DNA from: Trichobilharzia regenti
Taxonomy: Eukaryota > Platyhelminthes > Trematoda > Strigeidida > Schistosomatidae
Assembly (NCBI GenBank): GCA_944472135.2
Contig: CALYDD020000412.1
Location: 1 to 64,000 of the forward strand
DNA: 64,000 nucleotides
Direction: 5' to 3'
Shown here: piece after piece, positions 1 through 10,769 of the stretch
Numbering within the stretch: position 1 is the stretch's first letter
How the letters are laid out: the number at the start of each line of letters is the position of its first letter
Translations under genes and position numbers: made by a program
Notes under the pieces: model-generated
Told to the model about the DNA's origin: nothing
The model's database searches: none
What the model saw: the letters and a program-made list of their open reading frames with translations, nothing else

Positions 1-1140
1 AGATAAAAATTTGGACAGCCAAATTGAAAGTAAACTAAGGGACATACATTGAGTTGTAAGACACTTTCCTTTTGAAAACTGAGATGCAGAATATGGGAGA
101 GATAGAATTTGGGAAAAAAACGCCAAAGCAGGTTATAACTTTTTTCAGTACAATTAATGAAAAATATTTCGGATGACTGAAACAATGATCCCATTCTAGG
201 CATAGAAATTAAGGAAGGATTCAGAATAATTCAGACAAATATGTATTATTGAATTTTCTTATTCAGAAGTGAATGTCACTCACTGAACATTCAAAAAAAA
301 GATGTAAGATGTGTGCTTAAGAGTGTTTGTGTGTGTGGCGAGGTGTTTATTGTAAAATAACAATCCACAGTAAGATTTTATTTTTATGTCTGTCTTACTC
401 TATCTTACTCCATAAGGTGAATGTCGAGTTGTTTACCATTCACGAGTCAGGAGGACACCATCTGAACTGAATCAGACTTATTTATTGGTTTTATAAAGCT
501 TGTATAAATCATCTCGATCCCTCATCGTCACCTACGGAGAACTCAAAACTCAGTGAAGTACAAACAATTGACTGATTGATAGAGCTGTTGTCACTGCACA
601 AAGTGAAATAATGTCGTTGGATTGATCGCTAGGGCACACACAAGTGCACATTTCATAACAAGTCTGAGACTCAGATTTCAATGATGATTTGCTTACTCTG
701 AGACCAACCGACGCCACATAAACCTCAATTTCCGAATCTCGAATCTTGTTATATCACATGTTTTCTTGCAGATAAATATCTCATTTAAGTGTTGGTTTGT
801 AGGAAGTTGATTGGTTTCAGGACTTCACCATGATGTGACATTAGTTAGAAAACTATTGGAAAACCTAGGAGTACTGGACAGCTGTTTCATCCTAGTTCGG
901 GACACTTCATCAGTACGGGTTCAAATCCCAGTGGGTACGTACTGCTGATTAGCCCCAAAATAGGACGAAACAACTGTCCTATACTCCCAGGTTTCCAATG
1001 GTTCTCTAACTAATGTCAGGTCATGATAAAATCCTGAAATATCTCATTCACTTACATACGATAAGAACAATAGTTTCCTGAGCTACTGTTCAGTGAATCT
1101 GATGGAGGAGACATATAAAATCACTCGAATCTGTTCACCT
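1..1140. repeat. Dispersed repeat block A, copy 1
   Basis: This block recurs in the same orientation at about 17,630-18,505 and inverted at about 28,545-29,405. Its part from about 420 onward recurs at 53,515-53,955, and its first 360 bases recur inverted at 9,560-9,920 and 50,290-50,660. No coding capacity is evident: short open frames are broken differently in each copy. It is interrupted by the inverted SINE pair at 786-1036, which the other copies lack. Origin unknown. Confidence 0.8.
786..1036. mobile_element. Head-to-head inverted pair of hammerhead-type SINE tails
   Basis: The insert is palindromic. The half before about 910 is the reverse complement of the half after about 925, and both carry the SINE tail that follows the hammerhead motif elsewhere in the window. 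A 12-base target duplication, AAATATCTCATT, flanks it at 774-785 and 1037-1048. The homologous blocks near 18,395, 28,650 and 53,850 have the site once and lack the insert. Both hammerhead cores are damaged: the plus-strand copy reads CTGATTA where CTGANGA is expected, and the minus-strand copy has lost helix I. Confidence 0.75.
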
Positions 1141-1690
1141 CAGTCGATGTCGTCACCAACTGACTTTATTTAAATAACTGTTAACAGCTTGAGAGAAATG
1201 AACAGCAACCTCGTCCTAATTCAGTAACACTCACCTACCATCTCACTAGAAATGGAGTCCAGGGCGTTAATGTCGTGAAACCGTGGGTACACAGTTCAAA
1301 GGAATCTTCAAACACGATGAAACAGATATTGAGTATTCCACTGGTTTCCGGCAAAGCGACAAGCGTAATATTCTAAGTGTGAAATGTGCATACTTTCTAT
1401 TCTGAAGCTTCTCTTCACCCACAGACTGCTTAAGTTAGGTATGGTATTTAGCGAAATAAGAACGTCCATTTGTTTAATTCAGCCGAGAAATATTAAGTCA
1501 TGTTGATTGTAGTTCATAGGAACAACAGTTAGTGAGGTGCGATGATACCATCCATACAACTGTCACTAAAAGAAAGTAATTAGTTACCAAATTTATGGGA
1601 GAAGATTTATGAAATTACGATAAATGACATAATTTTGTAATATGTGACGAATCTTTTATCCGGGGTATGCTGAGATTTGACTAAAGCAAG
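1141..1690. repeat. Left arm of a 0.5-kb inverted repeat
   Basis: Reverse complement of about 3,545-4,060, with scattered substitutions and one stretch near 1,300-1,480 replaced by different sequence. Landmarks are the TAACAGCTTGAGAG segment near 1,180 and its complement near 4,010. The 1.85-kb spacer holds block B and LINE remnants. No gene is seen. Confidence 0.75.
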
Positions 1691-1729
1691 AACTACAGTT
1701 TTAGCAGAATAAAATGGTACCATAGAAAC

Positions 1730-2663
1730 CATAGAAACGACCTGCACTTTTTCGTGGATACAAAAGGTGTACTGCTGAACAGCCTTGAAGCAGGATAAAA
1801 TAATATCTAATGATCCTTTGTTGTCAGTGATTCTGTGACTAATGGTGATTCGGGGTGTAATCAGTCTTGAAGTAAACTATGAGTGAATTGTGATTTTTAC
1901 TTGTTTGGTTGCTGCTTGGCGACACACCGTATATTTGATACAAGTGTGGAATTTTCAGAATATCATATCGGTAGACCGAATTTCGCAGAACGACCATAGA
2001 TATAATGTGTGCGTCGGCAGCGAACCCTGGACCATGTTCATGGTCGTCGAGAATCATAAACGCTGTGCCACCAACGCACTGACAGGTACATTTTGTTTTA
2101 GAGCTCAAAAGTGATTGAGACACACATTATGAATTCCACGAGAAGTCATTACTGGTCGAATAACGTCATTTTGATTCCCCAGGTGTCGTTGAGCTGCCGT
2201 TTTGATAGCCCACGTGTCGACGTCGGCTGACTATTTCGGTCTGGTCAATCTGTGTGTTTCAGTGGTAAAGTTATGAAGTGCTCTCAAGGAGGATATTGAT
2301 CAGGCCAAATGACATCAGATTTAAGTTTCGCCGATACAATTTGGTTATCAATGAAAATTAGGATTAGCTTCATCAGTCTTTAACTACTCTTCTAGTATGT
2401 TTCATTGTGAACCGAACTCTTCGACGAATGATCACTGAGAAACTCTCATAGGAAGTGACATGCAGCCTTACATTTTCTCGTAGACATTCGTCATCTTCTC
2501 AATGACCTTTCAATTCATTTACATTTGGTTTGTGACTTCCTACTTTAATTCCCATTGCATTCCAAATAGAATTTAGAGCTTCGTCGTCACATCTCCACTT
2601 CACTCTCTTCTCTGAAACTGTTCTAGAAGGTTGATTTTTGCTTGACGTCCATGCTGATCATTC
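1730..2663. repeat. Dispersed repeat block B, copy 1
   Basis: Nearly identical, in the same orientation, to 48,763-49,693 (offset about 47,033). The segment from about 2,090 to 2,660 is also similar to 26,385-27,125 and, inverted, to 20,040-20,640. At the right edge the 49-kb copy switches at GCTGATCAT to sequence that corresponds to 9,268 here, so the junction is a rearrangement breakpoint. Short open frames on both strands are shared between copies but show no recognisable domain. Confidence 0.8.
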
Positions 2664-2960
2664 GTTCTGCTTGTCTTATCTTCAATCTGGATCAAGTAAA
2701 GGCAGCTGTTGATGAAAGTCTGAAGCCTGTAGGAAATTGTTGTGGGGACGAATGTATCAAGTCCCACTGACTAATAGAGATGACTGTTGAAAATTTGATT
2801 CTTGTTCCTTATGCTGAAGGCGGAAGTCTTCCACTAGCGTACCGCCTGTGTTCGAGATGATTCTGCCCAGATAAGTAAAAGAGGAGCAGTTCATCAAATG
2901 TTTCTGTCTTTAGGCGTTGGCGTTGTTTGTTAAGTACGCCTATGAATCCGTTTCCCCCTC
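2560..2960 (-). pseudogene. RTE-like LINE fragment, region after the RT catalytic motif
   Basis: Read on the minus strand, a frame near 2,870-2,820 gives YLGRIISNTGGTLVEDF. This resembles the conserved YLGS-(V/I)-(V/I)-S...GGT...D segment that follows the catalytic FADD motif in RTE-clade ORFs. Stops and frameshifts interrupt it. The same fragment recurs at about 19,680-20,040 (plus), 27,020-27,390 (minus), 55,120-55,470 (plus) and 63,400-63,760 (minus). Family assignment is by motif only. Confidence 0.5.
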
Positions 2961-3059
2961 CCCCTCATTTGAAGTCCTGCCCTCACTGACTCTACTGTCA
3001 GACTGTCGGTTTTCTGCTATAGATCTTTGATTTTGTGAATGATGCTGTGTCATCTTTCA

Positions 3060-3390
3060 ATGATTCTACATGGTACACTGTTAATACTATTAATTCTTAG
3101 ATCCTAATTCCTAAAGAAATAATATATATATGTCTGTAGTGAACTGTAATTATTCCTCTTAATGATATCAGTTCAGTGATGGAATCTGTACGACCGATGT
3201 CGTTTACAACAAGAGTGATCACTCGATCATTCTATAGACCAGTGGAATCTTTCGTTTGATTGATATCAATCTGTTGTGGTCTCATAGGTCAAATAAACAT
3301 TCAGTGTACAACAAGTAGTATTAGCACACCTCTACCATGAAAACGAGACGAAAAGCGGTCATTGATCATTTTCGTCGAAGCGACTGGAAA
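3060..3390. repeat. Diverged copy of the 27.4-kb repeat
   Basis: Aligns in the same orientation with about 27,440-27,745, including the GATATCAGT...GTGAT segment near 3,165 and the TTCAGTGTACAACA segment near 3,300. It is visibly more diverged than the copies at 19, 27, 55 and 63 kb. The block resumes at about 4,180-4,430, matching 27,745-27,980, so the intervening 0.8 kb looks inserted here. Confidence 0.7.
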
Positions 3391-3544
3391 TAAAATTAAC
3401 AGTGTTAAATGTGTACATGTAATTTCAAGGCTTTTCTGTTGTTGTCGACAGAATGAAATATACTTTGACGCGTTAAACCTAATACAATCATGTGACTTGA
3501 GTGCAATCTGTGTTTATCGGAAGGAAATGTTGAAGAATCTCAGG

Positions 3545-4060
3545 ATACCCGGATGAAAATTGTGACACGTATTACATAATTATGTCATTTATCGTAATTT
3601 CATAAATCTTCTCCCACTAATTTGGTAACTAACTACTTTCTTATAGTGCCAGTTGTATGGATGGTATCATCACACCTCACTAACTGTTGTTCCTGTGAAC
3701 TACAGACATCATGACTCACTATTTCTTTGACAGAAGGAACCAATTGACTCTCTTATTTTCCTTAATTCGATGCCTAGTTTAAGGAGTCTTTGGGTTCATA
3801 ATAGAAACCATACACATTTCACACTTTGAGTTTCACGCTTGTCACTTTGACGGAAACCAGTGGAATACTGACTAGCTGTTTCATCCTGTTTGTAGATTGC
3901 TTTGAACTGTGTACCCACGGTTTCACGACATTAACGCCCTCAGTTCAATTTCTAGTGAGATGGTAGGTGAGTGTCACTGAATTTGGACGAAGTTGCTGTT
4001 CATTTCTCTCAAGCTGTTAACAGTTATCTAAATAAAGTCAGTTGATGACGACATCCTGCA
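3545..4060. repeat. Right arm of a 0.5-kb inverted repeat
   Basis: Reverse complement of 1,141-1,690. It contains TTTCATCCTGTTTGTAG near 3,885, which resembles the decayed hammerhead tail of the SINEs, so an old SINE fragment may be embedded. No coding region is seen. Confidence 0.75.
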
Positions 4061-4179
4061 TGAAATCAATCAAATCTCTCTCATCCCAGGATTTGATAAC
4101 TCACTCATTCATTCATTCATTGGTTGTCAAATATTATAGACAAGAATACAATGGTGAAATATATTCAACACATTATATA

Positions 4180-4430
4180 TTCTACATTGACTGTCACATG
4201 AAAACTGTTAAGGGACATTTTGTAACCCATATTGAACATACACACTGTTGTACACAACACTTACAGTAAATTTAGACAAAAATACGAATACTTGGGTAGT
4301 AAACTTTTATGTCAAAATGGAGGATTTTGGTATTTTCAGTCATGTTTGTGACGTGCTGCTTATTTTGATGAAAGAGAATAAGTATCCATGTAGTAGTTAT
4401 TTTCGTTTAGTCATTATATCCTAAAGAAGA
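4180..4430. repeat. Continuation of the 27-kb repeat
   Basis: Matches about 27,745-27,980 in the same orientation, including GGGACATTTTGTAACCCATATTG-like and GAAAGAGAATAAG-like segments. It ends before the sequence from 4,432 to 4,780, which has no second copy in the window and no recognisable gene despite a 72-codon open frame on the plus strand. Confidence 0.65.
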
Positions 4431-4789
4431 CTTGGAGACGCAAGATACGCATCGCCTAAGTATAGCCTTCGATTGGGGGCATAACCTTACAGCCTGTGTA
4501 GCTCTTGCAGCAACACTAATTCAGTACCTCAACAAATACATTAACTTCATTTCGTCGTTTATCGCAAACCCACTCAACATGACTTCAAACTCCTTTAGAA
4601 AGTGTGGATGGTCAGCTGGGTTTCCGTTGAAAAACCGAGGCTCAAATTAGGGAATTTTAAAAATTCTACTATCACTAAACGGTGAAACATGGACATCAAA
4701 CTTATCATGCTTAGCATCATACACATCATTACTGTTAGGAAGAGGCAAAACGCATGCAATTATCAGGTCATCATCATGTCTCAGTAAAT

Positions 4790-5030
4790 TTATTATCGCG
4801 TTATTAACAAGTCGTTGACATCCAGTTGTCGTGCTTTCCGATTGGATGCTTGCACAATTCCAACTCTCAACCGGATTGGTTGATTTCCAGTCTACCTTAT
4901 TTTTGTATAAATACAGTCACTTTTGTCAATAATAAATTAACCTCGTTTTACCGCTGATTATCGCGTGTTCTGCTTTACCAGTTAAGTGGGCACTGGTCAG
5001 TAGTTAAGCAGTGACCTCGTGACAAAAGAT
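4790..5030 (+). promoter_or_regulatory. LTR-like or promoter-like fragment
   Basis: Two inverted CCAAT boxes (GATTGG near 4,840 and 4,875) precede a TATA-type box (GTATAAATACAG near 4,907) and then AATAAATTAA near 4,930. The block ends with a TGACCTCGTGACA-like motif near 5,020. This order resembles a U3-R arrangement of an LTR retrotransposon, but no second LTR, primer-binding site or gag/pol reading frame was found nearby. It could equally be a chance promoter-like stretch. Confidence 0.3.
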
Positions 5031-5244
5031 CTAGCATCATAACAATTACAAATAACAGGCAACTCATCATTATTTACTTTCCTGTCTGCTTCCAAAAGAC
5101 CTTGTCCTTCCTTTGACCCAGGCATTATCAAAATTGACCAAAAGATCCCGAAAACTTCCAAATAATACTCATCCAAAGAAGATTTGCAGACGCGAGGAAT
5201 GACGAGTAGCCAACAAAATACGACGAATAACTCCAGGAGATATA

Positions 5245-5640
5245 AGTGTTATGTACTCGTCGCTAAATTATTATTATGGACTGGTCGAGAAACTAATAGT
5301 CCTGACGCGAGAAGGCGGAAATCAGAAGACCACTAGGTTTGCGATGATACTTCTATTGTCCAAACACAAGGAGACGAAAATAAATGGTCTCACACCAAAG
5401 TGGTAAGTAAGTAAAGTAAAGTCGTTCACACAAATTGTGAATGCGAATATATATAAATGTTCCAGACAAAGCGTGGGAAAAATCATTAGACAGTCTTAAC
5501 ATGAATGGCTAATTATAATGGAGTGTCGATCCAAATATACATAGCGAATTATAACAGACATGCCAACAATCAACATATATGGATATATGTCACCAAGCAA
5601 CGGACTGTCAACAACACTCATATTATATATAATATAATAT
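5245..5640. repeat. Repeat R1, diverged copy
   Basis: Shares with 21,245-21,600 and 57,605-57,995 a segment beginning with GTTATGTACT, continuing through GACTGGTCGAGAA and TAGTCCTGACGC, and later AGACAGTCTTAACATGA. At 21 and 57 kb it begins with TGTTATG. It carries alternating AT tracts. An LTR or non-autonomous element is possible, but no protein-coding part or clear target duplication was seen. Confidence 0.55.
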
Positions 5641-5773
5641 AAGGAGAATACACATTATTAGACAAGTTCATACAAGTGAAGTGGTCACAGACTAACCGAG
5701 CAAACAGAAAGAGAGACCAACATACACACACACATAAATATATATATGTGGATACATATCAATAAGAAACTGT

Positions 5774-6231
5774 CAATGTCCAGGTCTAACTACACTGGAC
5801 TTCACACTGTCCTTAGAAGACTTTAATCAACTATGTGCAATAACCCAGGCGAAAAACCAGAACACAGATTAGTGACTCAAGAACCCTTTAACATAATGCC
5901 AACCATTAGGTGATTCAACACAGCTCTCACAATAAATGTCACAACAATAAATCACAATAATACTTCTGATAGTATTTCTCCGTCATCTAAGGAACAGCGA
6001 ACGATGAAACGATGACTGAAGTATCTGTTACTCCCACCAAAATATGCAGTTGGGTTACAGCGAACAACCATGAATTGATCGTTCATTCTTGAACTACACT
6101 GACAATGGGTTTCTACATGTCAGATATGTCTGATAGAGAAATGAGGCATGTCGTGTGAAGAGGAAATCTGCCTGTCAGTACTCATGATCATGGGTCACCA
6201 TGATGGGATCTATTCTATCATATTCCATTTC
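5774..6231. repeat. Repeat block C, left part
   Basis: Nearly identical to 45,783-46,253 in the same orientation. Here the block is interrupted at 6,231 by PLE1 and resumes at 9,003. The 45.8-kb copy is continuous across that point and serves as the pre-insertion site. No gene is seen. Confidence 0.85.
6220..6231. repeat. Target-site duplication of PLE1, left
   Basis: ATATTCCATTTC, repeated exactly at 9,003-9,014 and present once at 46,242-46,253 in the uninterrupted copy of the block. Confidence 0.9.
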
Positions 6232-7255
6232 TTGTTCAGCGAAGAAATTTCTTTTCAACGACTTCATTTTCAAGCTGTACAGTCGTATTTATATTACAGA
6301 AAAAGGTTATTAAGTGGCACTAAATAATTGATCAGTCAATGTACGTATATGTGATAAAAGTTATAAGGGGTAGAGTTGGAGTGGATAAATTACAAAAATA
6401 TGAAAGATTGTTCTATAACAAAATGTCAAGTGTTGTCTAAAAAAATTATGAAAATTAGGAGTACGATTACGATAAGAATGAAGATGTGAAGTGAAGTGGA
6501 AAGAATTCAAGTGGTAAAATAAAATAAAAACTAGAAAGAAAATTATTATGACCAAGGTAAAGAAAGGGGTTTGACAAAACGCTTTTGAACACATAATTTA
6601 GGTTTCTGTTCATGTATAGCTAAAGCTTCGGCTATGCATAAGTGCAGAAAACGTAAACTTTTGGATCGATTGGATTTTGCCATGTATATAACTTTGAAAG
6701 ATGAATCACGTGGGGCTAAATGACCAGACTCTAACAGGTGATCACAAATAGACGACTTTGCAGTTCTACGTTCAACTTTCATTAACCAAACCGGATAGTG
6801 TTCAGCTACACGTTTTCGGAGATTACGCTTACAACGTCCAATATAAACAGCTCCACAAGAGCAAGTAAAAGAGTAAATGCACATAGATGTGGACAAAAGC
6901 GGTAATCTATCCTTGACGCATTGTCTGATCATATTTCTGCTGGTAAAAACTAGTTGCAGGTCAGCTGCAGGAAAAGTACGTTTAATACATTTAGATAAAC
7001 GATTTTTAATCAATTCTGAAATGGTGTCACCCTTGAATGCAAGACTCATAAACAGCTTTTTCTTTGGTACTGTGACTTGTCTCGGGGTGGATTCTTTCTT
7101 GATGTTACGTTCAATGAACCTTGTGGGATAGCCATTATTAAGGAGATTTGATCGAAGGTTGTCTAGTTCCCTATCGATTGTCTCTGGAGAGCAGATTTTA
7201 CGAATTCTTGAGCATAAGGAGTGAATAAGATTTCTCTTTCTCCCTAAAGGTACCC
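6232..7255 (-). repeat. Inverted arm of PLE1
   Basis: Reverse complement of 7,939-8,962 with no length difference. On the minus strand it stays open and encodes residues 228-462 of the sense protein, including the GIY-YIG domain, ending at a stop at 6,546. It is preceded by about 11 unrelated codons from the unique segment. The arm has no RT catalytic motifs, so this frame would not make a working RT. Confidence 0.92.
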
Positions 7256-7259
7256 TGTA

Positions 7260-8648
7260 TTGGATATGCTGAATTCGCCGTATCACTCTACCGCTAAATG
7301 GCTTGCGGAAATTCTGGAACCAGTTAGATTGAATCTATGTAAACATAGTCTTTCCGACACTTTTGACTTCGTCAGTTGTGTTGATGAAATTAATGTGACT
7401 GGTAAGCATATGATTTCTTTAGATATTTGTTCATTGTTCACAAATGTACCACTAGTAGACACTATCTGCTATCTATGCGAGTATATTGAATCAAATAGCA
7501 TGAACATTGGCTTACCAACTGATTATCTCAAACAACTACTATTGAGATGCACACTGAATGTGCAATTTAGATTTAATGATGTCATTTACAACCAAAGAGA
7601 TGGAGTCGCCATGGGGTCCCCTTTAGGACCGCTCCTAGCGGACGTTTTCATGGCTAGCTTAGAGAATGGCCCACTAAAGGGAACCATCGATGGTCTGTTT
7701 ATGTATAAAAGATATGTTGATGATACCTTCATTGTATGTGATGAAAACACTTCAACTGCCGAACTTCTTAGAATATTTAATGATTCTCACCCATCTTTGC
7801 TTTTCACGATCGAAGAAGAGTCGGATTCTTCGTTTCACTTTCTTGATGTTAAGCTAGATAGAAGAGAGAATGGAACGCTTCTAAGGTCGATTTACCGAAA
7901 GCCAACATTCACTGGGCAGTACACTAACTTCAACAGTTGGGTACCTTTAGGGAGAAAGAGAAATCTTATTCACTCCTTATGCTCAAGAATTCGTAAAATC
8001 TGCTCTCCAGAGACAATCGATAGGGAACTAGACAACCTTCGATCAAATCTCCTTAATAATGGCTATCCCACAAGGTTCATTGAACGTAACATCAAGAAAG
8101 AATCCACCCCGAGACAAGTCACAGTACCAAAGAAAAAGCTGTTTATGAGTCTTGCATTCAAGGGTGACACCATTTCAGAATTGATTAAAAATCGTTTATC
8201 TAAATGTATTAAACGTACTTTTCCTGCAGCTGACCTGCAACTAGTTTTTACCAGCAGAAATATGATCAGACAATGCGTCAAGGATAGATTACCGCTTTTG
8301 TCCACATCTATGTGCATTTACTCTTTTACTTGCTCTTGTGGAGCTGTTTATATTGGACGTTGTAAGCGTAATCTCCGAAAACGTGTAGCTGAACACTATC
8401 CGGTTTGGTTAATGAAAGTTGAACGTAGAACTGCAAAGTCGTCTATTTGTGATCACCTGTTAGAGTCTGGTCATTTAGCCCCACGTGATTCATCTTTCAA
8501 AGTTATATACATGGCAAAATCCAATCGATCCAAAAGTTTACGTTTTCTGCACTTATGCATAGCCGAAGCTTTAGCTATACATGAACAGAAACCTAAATTA
8601 TGTGTTCAAAAGCGTTTTGTCAAACCCCTTTCTTTACCTTGGTCATAA
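7260..8648 (+). CDS. Penelope-like RT with GIY-YIG endonuclease, 5'-truncated
   Basis: A 462-residue open frame. RT motif A is SLDICSLFTNVPL at 53-65 with the catalytic Asp at 55, motif B is GVAMGSPLGPLLADVF at 115-130, and motif C is YVDD at 152-155. Motif D-like FHFLDVKL is at 192-199 and IYRKPTFTGQYTNF at 211-224. A basic linker follows, then a GIY-YIG nuclease with CIYSFTCSCGAVYIG at 352-366 and an arginine-rich segment ending in AEHY at 377-380. In this family the RT copies RNA primed at a nick made by the nuclease. The catalytic residues are present, but the N-terminal part of the family protein is absent because the inverted arm joins at 7,256. The annotated start is therefore just the first ATG in the open frame, and translation from it is unproven. 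Confidence 0.9.
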   Translation: MDMLNSPYHSTAKWLAEILEPVRLNLCKHSLSDTFDFVSCVDEINVTGKHMISLDICSLFTNVPLVDTICYLCEYIESNSMNIGLPTDYLKQLLLRCTLNVQFRFNDVIYNQRDGVAMGSPLGPLLADVFMASLENGPLKGTIDGLFMYKRYVDDTFIVCDENTSTAELLRIFNDSHPSLLFTIEEESDSSFHFLDVKLDRRENGTLLRSIYRKPTFTGQYTNFNSWVPLGRKRNLIHSLCSRIRKICSPETIDRELDNLRSNLLNNGYPTRFIERNIKKESTPRQVTVPKKKLFMSLAFKGDTISELIKNRLSKCIKRTFPAADLQLVFTSRNMIRQCVKDRLPLLSTSMCIYSFTCSCGAVYIGRCKRNLRKRVAEHYPVWLMKVERRTAKSSICDHLLESGHLAPRDSSFKVIYMAKSNRSKSLRFLHLCIAEALAIHEQKPKLCVQKRFVKPLSLPWS

Positions 8649-8904
8649 TAATTTTCTTTCTAGTTTTTATTTTATTTTACCACTTGAATTCTTTCCACTT
8701 CACTTCACATCTTCATTCTTATCGTAATCGTACTCCTAATTTTCATAATTTTTTAGACAACACTTGACATTTTGTTATAGAACAATCTTTCATATTTTTG
8801 TAATTTATCCACTCCAACTCTACCCCTTATAACTTTTATCACATATACGTACATTGACTGATCAATTATTTAGTGCCACTTAATAACCTTTTTCTGTAAT
8901 ATAA

Positions 8905-8962
8905 ATACGACTGTACAGCTTGAAAATGAAGTCGTTGAAAAGAAATTTCTTCGCTGAACAAA
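8905..8962 (+). ncRNA. Hammerhead-like terminal motif of PLE1 (helices I and III only)
   Basis: CAGC near 8,917 can pair with GCTG near 8,953 as helix I. GAA is followed by the palindrome AAGAAATTTCTT and a C, matching the GAA-helix III-UUC layout of a type I hammerhead. The CTGANGA box and a proper helix II are not visible. PLEs of several animals are known to carry hammerhead ribozymes in their terminal repeats, which motivates the call. A reverse-complement copy lies at 6,232-6,289. Confidence 0.35.
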
Positions 8963-9002
8963 AACTGTGTTTTTACTTATGAATGAATGGGTATTTTTCG
9001 AG

Positions 9003-9220
9003 ATATTCCATTTCGTCTGGAATGAATATACACCACTCGGTACAAAAGAAATGAATACTAATAATATTGGTTATCTCTCTTAAATGTTGACTCCAACGCA
9101 CGTGATTTACTTCCAACTTCGATTTCATCACGAAACATGGCTGGTGGATGGATCATCGAATACAAGTGATCATTGTAGAGCTGTTTCATTCTAGTTTGTG
9201 ACTTGAAATCTAGCCTAGAA
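9003..9220. repeat. Repeat block C, right part, with target duplication
   Basis: Continues block C after PLE1 and matches 46,242-46,458. The first 12 bases are the second copy of the target duplication. The two copies diverge after TAGCCTAGAAT. On the minus strand a roughly 40-codon frame is shared by both copies, but it has no recognisable domain. Confidence 0.85.
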
Positions 9221-10769
9221 TTTGATATGTAGTCACATGATGTCTATTTTGTTTTTGACAGCCTGATATATTTTGCTATGTGTACATTGATCGATATTCC
9301 ATTATAACTCACAATATGCTTTGTCTGCCCATTAACTAAATAAACAATGGATGACATTTTTGTCTCATGACATTACAACCAATCAGAATCCAATGAAGGT
9401 AGTCATTTTCATATATACTCTGCGTTGTACACTTTTACACACTTGTTCACACCTTTCCCACACTACGTACCCTTTCACTCACACACTTGTGTGACAGTTA
9501 ATTTCCCTTGTTGGAAAATACACATATCACCGTTTGGAATAATATAGAGTAAGACAAACAAAAAAATAAAATATTATTGTGGATTGTTGTTTTAGAATAA
9601 ATACCTTGCCACACACGCACACATTTTACACCTTTTTTTCTTGAATGTTCAATCAGTGATATTCACTTCTGAATAAGAAAATTCAATAAGATTATTTTGC
9701 ATCCTTCATTAAGTTTATGCCTAGAATGGGATCATTGTTTCAGTCATCCGAAATATTTTTCATTAATTGTACTGAAAAAAGTTATAACCTCCTTTGGCGT
9801 TTTTTTCCCAGATTCTATCTCTCCCATATTCTGCATCTCAGTTTTCAAAAGGAAAGTGTCTTAGAACTTAATGTATGTCCCTTAGTTTACTTTCAATTTG
9901 GCTGTCCAAATTTATCTCTCAAATGAATATATGAATGTCGATTTCTTTAATATCCAAAGGTGATGGAAAGCACTACTATTGTTATTATTGCAATTATTCC
10001 AATTGGACGGAATCTCTGAACTGTAAAATATGGAATGACTGTCACTGGAATAGTGATAAACTGTCAACTGTGAGTTGTAGATGCGTTCTATTCAATCACT
10101 AGAGTGACGCTTCATATACTGTTGTGGGAAGTGTTAAAACGGGAATAAACTCAACCTCAACACTACTGGTAACTGGTTTCAGTGACTTTGTAATATTGAT
10201 GTCGTCTTGAAAGGAAAACCACCACGTAAACATTTTCATCACCACACAAATCACATAGAAAACTTGAAGCCATTTAAGTTTCACTGATGAAAACCTACCA
10301 GCCATTAGTTAGCTGAAGTGTGGCTCTAAACATCTGACCTATCTGCGACTTATCCGTTGAATACAACTCCACAACTGCATTGTATTTCACTAGCGCTAAC
10401 ATCGACAGACGTTTAGTTCAAGTTACAGAGGAAACACAGTCACTCACTGAGATGAAGATAAAGATAAATGATGAGTTCTCACCCTGATTAAAGGTTTGTT
10501 TAACAGTCAAAAACGAACCATCATATACAAAGTAATTGGTATTTTTATTTGAGTTTACGTGGATTCAACCTCTAACTACTATTGTATTTCAGTGATATAA
10601 TATACTGATATTCATCTTATTGTTACACACCTAATTTTTCTGAAAGCCCCATACTACTAACCCTCATAAGAGAGTTGGACTATATTCACTGTTACCTGTT
10701 CTAATATTTTAGTGAAACTAATTTCTCTAGGGGTTATTCGAAACCTGTGTCTGTGGAACTTCTGTTAAG

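Larger units (their letters stand above)
6232..9002 (+). mobile_element. Penelope-like retroelement PLE1, recently inserted
   Basis: The element is 2,771 bp between exact 12-bp target duplications. It has a 1,024-bp inverted left arm (6,232-7,255), 683 bp of unique RT sequence (7,256-7,938), a sense right arm of exactly the same length (7,939-8,962) and a 40-base 3' tail. The arms contain the C-terminal coding half and the 3' untranslated region. Inverted, 5'-truncated terminal copies of this kind are a known hallmark of Penelope elements, whose integration often leaves a partial inverted copy joined to the sense copy. The matching arms and clean empty site suggest a young insertion. The RT N-terminus is missing, so this copy is probably not autonomous. 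Confidence 0.92.

Noticed and set aside
6546..7286. Minus-strand 246-codon frame as a separate GIY-YIG gene
   Set aside because: It is the inverted arm of PLE1 and lacks the RT motifs. Its first 11 codons come from unrelated antisense sequence.
9050..9220. Conserved minus-strand coding-like stretch in both block C copies
   Set aside because: Conservation is explained by the recent block duplication, and the frame is interrupted by the same stop in both.
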